Assembly: GCA_964489245.1 (NCBI GenBank)
Contig: CAZAXU010000069.1
Span: 1 to 6,215, forward strand
Direction: 5' to 3'
Source of the DNA: CAZAXU01 sp964489245
GTDB lineage: Bacteria; Bacteroidota; Bacteroidia; Flavobacteriales; Flavobacteriaceae
Length of the DNA stretch: 6,215 nucleotides
Both the position numbers and the translations under genes were made by a program. Below, one piece after another: positions 1 through 6,215 of this stretch. The notes under the pieces were generated by a model. It was not told the DNA's origin. It did no database searches and saw nothing but the letters and a program-made list of their open reading frames with translations. Positions within the stretch are counted from its first letter, which is position 1. The number at the start of each line of letters is the position of its first letter.

Positions 1-460
1 TTCCGTCAATAGCTCCTTCAATATAACCTCCCGTTTTTCCGACTTCTGTTATGGTGAGAATGCCGGTTTCCCATGAAATAAAATCAAACATATCATTGAG
101 ATGTTCTCCCGATAGGTTGATTGATATGGATGCTTGCGGTGTATTCGAATCATTTGGATCTACATGAAATGTATAATCTCCGGCTGTACTTCCCGTAAAT
201 CCTATCATTAATCTTAATTGCCTTGATGTTTCATTGTCAAAAGTATCGGCATCAATGGCTGTGAGTGTAGTATATTTTCCTCCGTCAGATGTGGTGGTTA
301 CCATTGCAAAATTATCGATTCCGTCTCGTTTCAATTTAAAATTATACACATTCCCATAGATTAATAATTGCACGTCTCCTTCTGATTTTACAGGAGAACT
401 CTCTTTTTTACAAGAAAATAACAAAATGGGAAGCAGTAATAAAATATATATGATTTTCAT
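1..460 (-). CDS. Putative small lipoprotein, 3' end beyond window
   Basis: The open frame gives 153 residues from an ATG at 458-460 and continues past base 1 without a stop, so the C-terminus is missing. Residues 1-16 form a signal peptide (MKII, a Leu/Ile-rich core, then LLFS) followed by Cys17, a good signal peptidase II lipobox, so the mature protein should be lipid-anchored. After Cys17 comes KKESS. This has one acidic residue and is a poor match to the acidic export signals that send Bacteroidota lipoproteins to the cell surface, so a periplasm-facing location is at least as likely. The rest alternates short hydrophobic and polar stretches, as in an all-beta fold. The segment around 134-150 (ILTITEV, then GGYIEGAI) resembles the C-terminal strands of small Bacteroidota lipoproteins of unknown function. 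The leader is A-rich without a Shine-Dalgarno sequence. It lies 76 bp downstream of the secreted-protein gene, with a hairpin between. I do not recognise a specific family and assign no function. Confidence 0.85.
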   Translation of the reverse strand, partial: MKIIYILLLLPILLFSCKKESSPVKSEGDVQLLIYGNVYNFKLKRDGIDNFAMVTTTSDGGKYTTLTAIDADTFDNETSRQLRLMIGFTGSTAGDYTFHVDPNDSNTPQASISINLSGEHLNDMFDFISWETGILTITEVGKTGGYIEGAIDG

Positions 461-483
461 AGTTTTATTTTTTTAAGGATTAT

Positions 484-522
484 AAAGGCTGCCTAAGGCA
501 AATCAAACTTTAAGCAGCCTTT
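484..522 (-). terminator. Hairpin after the secreted-protein gene, likely terminator
   Basis: A perfect 9-bp stem (AAAGGCTGC at 484-492 with GCAGCCTTT at 514-522) encloses a 21-nt loop that can extend the stem by about three A-T pairs after one mismatch. It begins 14 nt past the TAG stop of the secreted-protein gene and ends 23 nt before the lipoprotein start. In the minus direction the 3' arm ends in TTTATAA, a weak U-tract. In the plus direction the tail is TTTT. Position and stem strength favour termination of the secreted-protein transcript. With so weak a tail it may be leaky, or may act as an mRNA-stabilising hairpin between two co-transcribed genes. Confidence 0.55.
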
Positions 523-536
523 TGTAAAACGGACAA

Positions 537-1793
537 CTATTTTTTGATAAAATGATAAGAACCAAGTTGATTTCCGGATTGTACTTTTAAAATATAAGAG
601 CCCGTCAGCAAGTTTCCAATATTTAAATCGGTTTGCACGGCATTTGGTTTGCTGTTTATAATTTCTTGTCCCAACATATTATAAATGCGAACTGTACTCA
701 TATTTTGACCGGCTCTCAAGTGCAAGACATTTTCAGCAGGATTCGGATACATTTCAAATCCTTGAATTTCACTATTTTCATCTATCCCGAGAATGGCTGT
801 TCCTGTCATAGCAAAGGAATATAAGCCTTCAGGGCGGTTAGTATTGTAGCTGTAATAACCGATGTTGATAAAATATTGCGTTCCGGCAGTAACAGCCAAA
901 TCGGTAATGGTTTCAGGGTCGTCTGCATTTGCTGCGCAAACAAAATTACCGCAAGAGCCGGTATAAACGGCCACTTCTGCATCCCAGCCGGTAGGAGTCA
1001 CCGTGATTGTTACTGTTCCTGATTGCGAAGGCGTAAAAGTATACCATACACCGTCGTTCATTCCGAGACCGCACCCCGATGGTGTAATAAAACCGTTGTT
1101 GTTTGTGGCTCCTACGGCATTTTGTGCAGTGAGATAGGGCAATGTAGTGATTACTTTTGCGTGTGCACAGTCATCATTATCGGGGTGTACCATGAGCGCT
1201 ACATCGTCTATACCGCAACCCCAACCGAACGAACTGTTCACATCATCGAATACCCAAGCAATCCTAAAATGTGCCGGATTAACACTTGGACTGTCTCGCA
1301 GTGCCTGTGCAATATCTATCCAATGATATACCGGATTGGTGGTTTGATGATGATTGGCTAAATAAGGACTGTGATCTCCTGCATCGTCAAAAATAAATAC
1401 TCTGAGATGATCATCAAAAAAATTCACGCCTCCGCTGCCTTTGTTGTTTAGTGCATATTGATATCTTAATTTCATGGTGGCATTAGTGTACATATGGGCA
1501 TCAATATATGGGCTTCGTAGCTGTCTTTTATCATGCTGTCCTCCGTTTCCTGCGGCGTCATCGTTAAAAATAGCTGCGTTGTTTGGAAAGTTATCGACAT
1601 GTAAGCTTGTGTTTCCCGGCATAGTAGGAGACCCGAATGTCCAGGGTTGTGTGCCGGTACCGCCGCCATCATTGGATTGCAACCAGCCTGTTGGCATTGA
1701 GTTTCCATCAAAGTCTTCATCCAATAATACAATAATTTGTGAAAAGCCTGATGTTGCCAGCAAAAGGCTCAAAATAAATAACAATCGTTTCAT
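537..1793 (-). CDS. Secreted T9SS-sorted protein with choice-of-anchor-J-like module
   Basis: This encodes a 418-aa exported protein. Residues 1-19 are a signal peptide (MKRLLFILSLLLA, then SGFSQ). Residues about 25-202 form a jelly-roll module of the choice-of-anchor J/MAM-like type: it opens with DEDFDGNSMPTGW, has SPYIDAH in the middle and closes with WGCGIDDVAL. Residues about 206-332 are a second beta-sandwich of a kind common in Bacteroidota exoproteins, with NDDCAHA, VWYTFTPSQSGT, VAVYTGSCG and a final YSFAMTGT. Its cysteines (210, 241, 281, 286) could form disulfides. Residues about 347-418 are a T9SS type A sorting domain: MYPNPAENVLHL, IYNMLGQEI, then GSYILKV and a terminal KK. The protein should cross the outer membrane by the T9SS and be anchored or released after tail cleavage. 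No catalytic motif is evident, so an adhesin or binding role is as likely as an enzymatic one. The ATG at 1791-1793 is chosen because it starts a textbook signal peptide; the frame stays open to 1955, but that extension looks non-coding. The gene follows the sensor gene on the same strand. Confidence 0.9.
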   Translation of the reverse strand: MKRLLFILSLLLATSGFSQIIVLLDEDFDGNSMPTGWLQSNDGGGTGTQPWTFGSPTMPGNTSLHVDNFPNNAAIFNDDAAGNGGQHDKRQLRSPYIDAHMYTNATMKLRYQYALNNKGSGGVNFFDDHLRVFIFDDAGDHSPYLANHHQTTNPVYHWIDIAQALRDSPSVNPAHFRIAWVFDDVNSSFGWGCGIDDVALMVHPDNDDCAHAKVITTLPYLTAQNAVGATNNNGFITPSGCGLGMNDGVWYTFTPSQSGTVTITVTPTGWDAEVAVYTGSCGNFVCAANADDPETITDLAVTAGTQYFINIGYYSYNTNRPEGLYSFAMTGTAILGIDENSEIQGFEMYPNPAENVLHLRAGQNMSTVRIYNMLGQEIINSKPNAVQTDLNIGNLLTGSYILKVQSGNQLGSYHFIKK

Positions 1794-1820
1794 AATAATA
1801 TTTTTTGAATTAGTAATATT

Positions 1821-1828
1821 CAAAAATA
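1821..1828 (-). promoter_or_regulatory. Candidate -7 promoter element for the secreted-protein gene
   Basis: On the minus strand this octamer reads TATTTTTG, an exact match to the Bacteroidota sigma-factor -7 consensus TAnnTTTG. It would place the transcript start near 1815 and give a leader of about 22 nt before the ATG at 1793. No clear -33 TTTG lies at the expected distance; the corresponding region (about 1848-1850) reads CAA. A missing -33 box is what an activator-dependent promoter would show, and repeats lie immediately upstream. Short AT-rich matches can arise by chance. Confidence 0.45.
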
Positions 1829-1850
1829 ACCGTGGAAATAAGAAAAATTG

Positions 1851-1890
1851 CGTGGTATTTTTGCAATCATCGGGAATACTTGTGCAATCA
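1851..1890 (-). promoter_or_regulatory. 21-bp-spaced direct repeat, candidate AraC-type operator
   Basis: Two 19-bp half-sites, 1851-1869 and 1872-1890, match at 13 of 19 positions and share a perfect core, TGCAATCA on the plus strand (TGATTGCA in the direction of transcription). Core-to-core spacing is 21 bp, two helical turns, which is typical of tandem half-sites bound by AraC-family dimers. The promoter-proximal copy covers the expected -33 region of the element at 1821-1828, the geometry of a class II activator. The adjacent sensor ends in an AraC-type DNA-binding domain and is the obvious candidate to bind here. That link is inference. Confidence 0.45.
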
Positions 1891-1971
1891 AAAAAAACAT
1901 TTGTTGTATTATTGCATGATATTGAAATTATTATATGCAAATAACTGATATGCAAACTGTTATATATTGCA
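1861..1971. repeat. Cluster of six TGCAA pentamers upstream of the secreted-protein gene
   Basis: TGCAA occurs on the plus strand at 1862, 1883, 1936 and 1951, and inverted (TTGCA) at 1912-1916 and 1967-1971. At the local base composition I would expect well under one in a stretch this long. The copies at 1933-1941 and 1948-1956 lie in a second direct repeat, ATATGCAAA, spaced 15 bp. The whole cluster lies upstream of the candidate promoter and downstream of the sensor stop codon, so it looks like a multi-site regulator-binding region and not coding sequence. Confidence 0.5.
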
Positions 1972-2009
1972 TAGCTTAATTATTTTTTTGACAAGAAATA
2001 ATGATAAGA

Positions 2010-5000
2010 TCAATTGTTTTGACGATATTCGCTCGGGTTGTATCCAAATTTTTCTTTAAAGGATTTACTGAACCAATCCGGATTGGAGAAACCGCATTTA
2101 TAGGCAATTTCAGAAATGTTTAAGTCGGTTTTCAGTAGTATCTCTTTTGCAGCAGATAGTCTTACTTCTCTGATAAAAACAGCTGTGGACAAATTGGTTA
2201 TGGCTTTGATTTTTCGATATAATTGTGATTCGCTTAGGTTAACAGCAAAAGCCAGTTGAACGGATTTAAAAAGTTCATCATCCAAATGATTGTGTATATT
2301 TTCGATACATTTATTGATAAAAGCTGCTTCTTTTGAAGTGGTTTCGGTGACGTAAAAGCCTGTTTTTTGATATTTTTCTTGTAGTCTTTTCCGATTCAAA
2401 ATGAGTTGTTCTATACGAATTCGCAGTTCATTTTGATTGAAAGGTTTTGTCAAGTAAGCATCGGCTCCATGTGCAAATCCCTTTATTTTATCTTTTTCCA
2501 TGGTTCTTGCCGTAAGCATAATAATGGGAATATGTGATGTCTTTTCGTCATTTTTGAGTTTTTGACAAACTTTAAATCCGTCTGCTTTAGGCATCATTAA
2601 ATCGGTGATAATCAAATCGGGAATATTCTCAAGAGCTTTTTGAATGCCATCAAGACCATCTTGAGCAAAAATAATTTCGTATTGGTTATGCAAACACGAC
2701 GCGATAAACTGTGCAACATCTTTGTTGTCTTCAACAATGAGCAAAAGCGGTGCATTTTCTTGTTCAGCCGCAATTTTATCAATTTTTTGATATTCCGGGT
2801 CTTCAACTAAAGGAATGTCAATTGTAATTTCAGCAGTAGTTTTAGCCTCATTTGTAATAGGAATTTTAATAATAAATTCAGTTCCTTGATGCAGTTTGCT
2901 TTTTACCGATATGGTTCCATTCATCAAGTTAACGAGTTCTTTGACGAGTGATAATCCGATACCTGTACCGCCGGGAGCAAAACGATCTACCTGATAAAAT
3001 CTATCAAAAATATGTTTTTGATTTTCTTCTGAAATTCCAATGCCGTTGTCTTTTATTTTAATTTGTAAAAATTCTTGGTCTTTATTCTTTTTGATATGTA
3101 ATATGATTCTTCCTCCTTCAGGAGTGAACTTGATAGCATTTGATAAAAGGTTGGAGAGTATGATAGCTACTTTATCAGGATCAAAATCCATAATGATTTC
3201 ATCATCTTCATCATAGTAAATCAGTTCGATATTTTTATGTTGAGATAAAGAATGAAAGCTGTCTAAGTTAACTTTCAAAAAGGGAATAATATCTGCTTGA
3301 ATTTTCTCTAACTTCATTTTTCCGCTTTCTATTTTGTTTAAATCAAGCATCTGGTTGATTAGAAATAACAATTTTTTAGAGTTTCCGGAGAGCACTTTTA
3401 GTTTGGGTTCTATTTTTTTCAGTTCATCGGCTGATAGTTTTTGTTTGATGGTGGTAATAACTCCCATAATAACCGTAAGCGGTGTGCGCAATTCGTGGGT
3501 AATATTACCGTAAAGTTTGGTTTTGAGTTCATCGAGTTCCAATAAGCGTAAATTTTCTTGATGCTCGAGCTTTCTGTTTAAGGAAAAACGATAAAAAACA
3601 TATATAACCGAGAGAAATAAAAGCGAATAAAATAAATATGCCCATGTTGATTGCCACCATACAGGAAGCACTGTAATAGCCAATTTTAAAGGCTCGACAT
3701 TTTTCCAAATTTTTCCTCTTGTCATTCCTTGAATTTCCAAATTGTAGTCCCCCGGAGCTAATTTTAAAAATTGAATTTGTCGCTTGTTTTGAATGCTGTT
3801 CCAATGTTCATTTTCAGAACTTAATCGATAAACAAATTCGGTGTTTTTATAATAACTTAAATTAATATCTGAAAAGTTGATATAAAAAGGGAATTGATTG
3901 TGATGAATATTGACTCTATTTGCCCCGGATAGATATATTTTTTTAGCACTGTTGTCTGGTTGAGCTATTTGTATATTGTCTATATATAGGCGCCTTTCTT
4001 GTTGTAGCTTATCGAGATTTTTCGGATCAAAATAAGTAATTCCATTAATCCCGCCAAAATATAAAATTCCGTCTTGGTCAATAAATTTTGCATGCAAATT
4101 ATACTCTTCCGAGTTTAAACCGTCAGCTTGATGGTAATTGGTAAATGTTTTTGTTTTCTTGTTAAAACAAGATATTCCTTTATTAGTCGATACCCAAATA
4201 TTATCTTCAAAATCTTGTAAAATACCATAAATTACATCGTTTGGCAAGCCTTTTTCATGGTTATAATAAAGTAAAATTTTCTCATCGGGAATGTAATGAT
4301 ATAAACCGCTATTTGTTCCAATCCACATGCTGGAATCCTTGTCTTTTAAAATGGAATAAACCACACTGTTGTTTAGCACAACAGTATCATTTATTTTTAG
4401 TTGGCTAAAAATTGGGTTTGTATGTGTGTCATTATGAAAATTTAAGATGCTGAGCCCTTTATCCGTACCTATCCAATACGTACTTTTATTGGTTTGTGTG
4501 ATGTAATAGACTTTGTTTGAAGCAATTGAATTAGGATTGTTATTGAAGTGTTTATAGCGTTCAAACTGAATTAAGTTTTCGGTCAAGTTTCCGGTAAATC
4601 GGTTCAAACCACCGTTAGAAGTACATAGCCAAATGTTTTGTTGATTATCTTTGTAAATATATCTGATAAAATTACCGCTAATTGATGTAGAATCTTTGGG
4701 GTTATAAAGTATATTTTGAGTTTTAATTTTTTTGTATTTTTTATTTATGTTTGATAAAACAATAAGTCCTTCACGAGTTCCAACCCAAAGATTATTTTTA
4801 TCTTTTAAAACACTAAAACACGTATTAGATGGGATATGATGCGTTTTTTTTGAAAAATTATAAACATGATTATTACGGATTAAATCAATTCCACCACCGG
4901 CAGTGCCAATCCATAAATTTTTTGGCTCTTTGTATATGGAAAAAACAATTTCAGCATTCAATGATTCATGATTTCCATCGGTTTTATCGATACCGTAAAA

Positions 5001-6038
5001 TACAGGATTTTGATAAAACAAGTTTAAAAATTTTCCGGTTCCTACCCATAATTGATTTTGGTTGTCAAACAAAAGACAGTTGACCGTGTTATTACTCAGC
5101 GATTTAGGATTGGTTTTTTGATGGATATATTTTTTTATGATTTGAGATTTATTGATATCATATTTATAAACCCCACCCTCTAGTGCCAACCATAGATAAC
5201 CCTTGCGGAATTGGATATCGTATACGATTGGCGAATTGATGTTATTTGCACCGGTAAATTCGATGTTCTTAATTTTTTTTGTTGAAGTATTAATTTTTAA
5301 AAGATTCCCTGAAGATCCTATCCAAACATTATTTTCTGAATTTGAATTGATAACATAAATTTGCCCTGTTTTTGTAGGAAGTGTGATTTCTTCAAAAAAA
5401 GTTGCAACCGGATTTGATGTTATTTTTCCGTGAAAAAGTCGCCCTTGTTTAGTCCCCACCCAAATATCGTTTAGTTGAGAAATAAAAATTTCAGTTACGG
5501 AAACATTCTTGTTTTTAAAATAATCTATATATTCAACTGTATGTTTTTCTTTGTTTTCATTTGAAATCACAGCAATTCCTCTGTCTTCAAGAGTTACATA
5601 AATATTCCGAGATTTATCTTTTTCAATATCAAGAATATCGCGTTTTGGCAATTGCTTAAAGTGATGAAAAGCATGCCCTTTTTTATCAAAATAACATAAT
5701 CCGCCCGAACGGGTTGCAATCCATATAAGTTGATTGTCAGATAAAAGAACATTGATAAAATTGCCGCAAAGCCCCTTAGCAGATTTGTTTCTATGATGAA
5801 AAATTAGGAAAGAAGTTCCATCAAACCGATTTAAACCGTCTTGAGTGGCTAACCAAAGAAATCCTTCATCATCTTGAATAATATCGTTTATAGAAACTTG
5901 TGACAACCCATCATCTGTAGTATAATGGTGGATTTGATAACGAGCATCTATAGGAAATTGGAGTGTTTGTTGAGCAAATGAAATATCAACAAGAATAAAG
6001 CATAGCAATATGATAATCCGTTTATTCATGAATCCCAT
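2010..6038 (-). CDS. Hybrid two-component system sensor/response regulator (HTCS), AraC-type output
   Basis: This 1342-aa inner-membrane protein combines sensor kinase and transcription factor. Residues 1-22 are a signal peptide ending SFAQ. Residues about 50-670 hold 14 propeller repeats (Reg_prop; e.g. LWLATQDGLNRFDG at 61-74), matching two seven-bladed propellers. A Y_Y_Y domain follows (about 725-790), then a membrane segment (about 797-817). The kinase has its phosphoacceptor His848 in ITHELRTP, an N-box with Asn967 (NLLSNAIKFT), G1 DNGIGI (997-1002), an F-box (FDRFYQVD, 1011-1018) and G2 GGTGIGLS (1023-1030). The receiver (about 1097-1213) has Glu1103/Asp1104, phosphoacceptor Asp1146, Thr1176 and Lys1198. 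Residues about 1235-1340 are an AraC-type double helix-turn-helix. All key residues are present, so it should be active: ligand binding in the periplasm drives autophosphorylation, transfer to Asp1146 and DNA binding. An alternative start at Met4 (6029) gives an equally good signal peptide; the A-run before the first ATG slightly favours 6038. Family members usually control polysaccharide utilisation, but no SusC/SusD is in view, so the ligand is unknown. Confidence 0.96.
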   Translation of the reverse strand: MGFMNKRIIILLCFILVDISFAQQTLQFPIDARYQIHHYTTDDGLSQVSINDIIQDDEGFLWLATQDGLNRFDGTSFLIFHHRNKSAKGLCGNFINVLLSDNQLIWIATRSGGLCYFDKKGHAFHHFKQLPKRDILDIEKDKSRNIYVTLEDRGIAVISNENKEKHTVEYIDYFKNKNVSVTEIFISQLNDIWVGTKQGRLFHGKITSNPVATFFEEITLPTKTGQIYVINSNSENNVWIGSSGNLLKINTSTKKIKNIEFTGANNINSPIVYDIQFRKGYLWLALEGGVYKYDINKSQIIKKYIHQKTNPKSLSNNTVNCLLFDNQNQLWVGTGKFLNLFYQNPVFYGIDKTDGNHESLNAEIVFSIYKEPKNLWIGTAGGGIDLIRNNHVYNFSKKTHHIPSNTCFSVLKDKNNLWVGTREGLIVLSNINKKYKKIKTQNILYNPKDSTSISGNFIRYIYKDNQQNIWLCTSNGGLNRFTGNLTENLIQFERYKHFNNNPNSIASNKVYYITQTNKSTYWIGTDKGLSILNFHNDTHTNPIFSQLKINDTVVLNNSVVYSILKDKDSSMWIGTNSGLYHYIPDEKILLYYNHEKGLPNDVIYGILQDFEDNIWVSTNKGISCFNKKTKTFTNYHQADGLNSEEYNLHAKFIDQDGILYFGGINGITYFDPKNLDKLQQERRLYIDNIQIAQPDNSAKKIYLSGANRVNIHHNQFPFYINFSDINLSYYKNTEFVYRLSSENEHWNSIQNKRQIQFLKLAPGDYNLEIQGMTRGKIWKNVEPLKLAITVLPVWWQSTWAYLFYSLLFLSVIYVFYRFSLNRKLEHQENLRLLELDELKTKLYGNITHELRTPLTVIMGVITTIKQKLSADELKKIEPKLKVLSGNSKKLLFLINQMLDLNKIESGKMKLEKIQADIIPFLKVNLDSFHSLSQHKNIELIYYDEDDEIIMDFDPDKVAIILSNLLSNAIKFTPEGGRIILHIKKNKDQEFLQIKIKDNGIGISEENQKHIFDRFYQVDRFAPGGTGIGLSLVKELVNLMNGTISVKSKLHQGTEFIIKIPITNEAKTTAEITIDIPLVEDPEYQKIDKIAAEQENAPLLLIVEDNKDVAQFIASCLHNQYEIIFAQDGLDGIQKALENIPDLIITDLMMPKADGFKVCQKLKNDEKTSHIPIIMLTARTMEKDKIKGFAHGADAYLTKPFNQNELRIRIEQLILNRKRLQEKYQKTGFYVTETTSKEAAFINKCIENIHNHLDDELFKSVQLAFAVNLSESQLYRKIKAITNLSTAVFIREVRLSAAKEILLKTDLNISEIAYKCGFSNPDWFSKSFKEKFGYNPSEYRQNN

Positions 6039-6047
6039 TTTTGATGC

Positions 6048-6070
6048 GACTAAGTTATTAACTTTTAGTC
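6048..6070. repeat. Imperfect inverted repeat between promoter and start of the sensor gene
   Basis: GACTAAGTT at 6048-6056 can pair with AACTT (6060-6064) and AGTC (6067-6070), giving nine base pairs with a two-base TT bulge and a three-base loop. It lies 10 bp upstream of the sensor ATG and touches the weak -7-like element at 6070-6077. It could be an operator over the transcript start or a leader hairpin limiting translation of the sensor. It is short and AT-rich, so chance is possible. Confidence 0.3.
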
Positions 6071-6077
6071 AAATATG
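6070..6077 (-). promoter_or_regulatory. Weak -7-like element for the sensor gene
   Basis: The minus strand reads CATATTTG, one mismatch from TAnnTTTG. It would start transcription near 6064 and leave about 25 nt of leader. No convincing -33 box lies upstream. The tandem repeat at 6104-6145 would then sit roughly 40 to 80 bp upstream of the transcript start, a usual place for an activator. Confidence 0.25.
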
Positions 6078-6103
6078 AAAAACTTTTAATTATGATAAGT
6101 TTG

Positions 6104-6145
6104 AGCCTGCTTTTCTTTCTATATAGCCTGCTTTTTTTTACATTA
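6104..6145. repeat. Perfect 11-bp direct repeat at 21-bp spacing upstream of the sensor gene
   Basis: AGCCTGCTTTT occurs at 6104-6114 and again at 6125-6135; the two 21-bp units agree at 16 of 21 positions. The spacing is two helical turns, as for tandem half-sites of AraC-family regulators, and the GC-containing core stands out in very AT-rich DNA. It lies 66 bp upstream of the sensor start. It may be a binding site for the sensor itself (autoregulation) or for another regulator. Its core differs from the TGCAATCA repeat in front of the secreted-protein gene, so a shared regulator is not shown. Confidence 0.45.
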
Positions 6146-6215
6146 TATATGTATTATCATCTCAATTTACTTTTTATTTTTCTTTCAAATTAATTTTGTT
6201 AGTTATCAGAATAAT
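6146..6215. other. AT-rich non-coding window end
   Basis: No coding frame or RNA gene is recognisable here. A plus-strand TAATTTTG at 6191-6198 matches the -7 consensus TAnnTTTG and could serve a divergent gene to the right, but it has no -33 partner and such matches are frequent in DNA this AT-rich. Confidence 0.3.

Noticed and set aside
1023..1361. Plus-strand open frame of 112 codons
   Set aside because: It lies wholly inside the well-supported secreted-protein gene in antisense, with no recognisable domain or signal.
1474..1944. Plus-strand open frame of 156 codons
   Set aside because: It is mostly antisense to the secreted-protein gene and runs into the regulatory region; the product has no family features.
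1794..1955. Open frame extending the secreted protein by 54 residues at the N-terminus
   Set aside because: It would bury a textbook signal peptide behind 54 residues, and the stretch contains the promoter-like element and the TGCAA cluster; it is AT-rich and looks non-coding.
1979..2002. Possible terminator after the sensor gene (ATTATTT paired with AAATAAT)
   Set aside because: The stem is seven A-T pairs only, with no U-tract in the right place; too weak to call. No other sensor terminator was found, so read-through into the next gene is possible.
4829..5083. Plus-strand open frame of 84 codons
   Set aside because: It is antisense to conserved propeller coding sequence of the sensor and has no supporting features.
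6139..6153. Palindrome TACAT-5 nt-ATGTA
   Set aside because: Five-base AT-rich arms are expected by chance in this region.

Overview
The window reads as chromosomal DNA of a low-GC member of the Bacteroidota, probably a flavobacterium-like lineage with a type IX secretion system (T9SS). The indications are a complete hybrid two-component system with the periplasmic double-propeller architecture typical of this phylum, a secreted protein ending in a T9SS type A sorting domain, A-rich leaders without Shine-Dalgarno sequences, and at least one good match to the Bacteroidota -7 promoter element TAnnTTTG. Species cannot be read from the sequence.

All three genes lie on the minus strand, so transcription runs right to left. 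Right end (6039-6215): a non-coding promoter region with a perfect 11-bp direct repeat at exactly 21-bp spacing, an imperfect inverted repeat next to the start codon, and weak promoter-like elements. 2010-6038: a 1342-aa hybrid sensor (14 propeller blades, Y_Y_Y domain, one membrane segment, histidine kinase, receiver, AraC-type DNA-binding domain) with all key catalytic residues present. 1794-2009: a regulatory intergenic region with six TGCAA pentamers in 111 bp, two of them inside a degenerate 21-bp-spaced direct repeat just upstream of a promoter-like element. 537-1793: a 418-aa exported protein with a signal peptide, a choice-of-anchor-J-like jelly-roll module, a second beta-sandwich module and a T9SS sorting tail. 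484-522: a hairpin, probably the terminator. 1-460: the first 153 codons of a small lipoprotein that runs off the window.

A reasonable working model is a one-protein sense-and-respond unit. The sensor detects an extracellular ligand in the periplasm, passes phosphate within the same polypeptide to its receiver, and its AraC-type domain acts at the repeats upstream of the adjacent secreted-protein gene. Such sensors usually sit beside polysaccharide-utilisation loci with SusC/SusD pairs and glycoside hydrolases. None is visible here, so the target would be a cell-surface protein instead. The link between sensor and repeats is inferred from position and spacing only.
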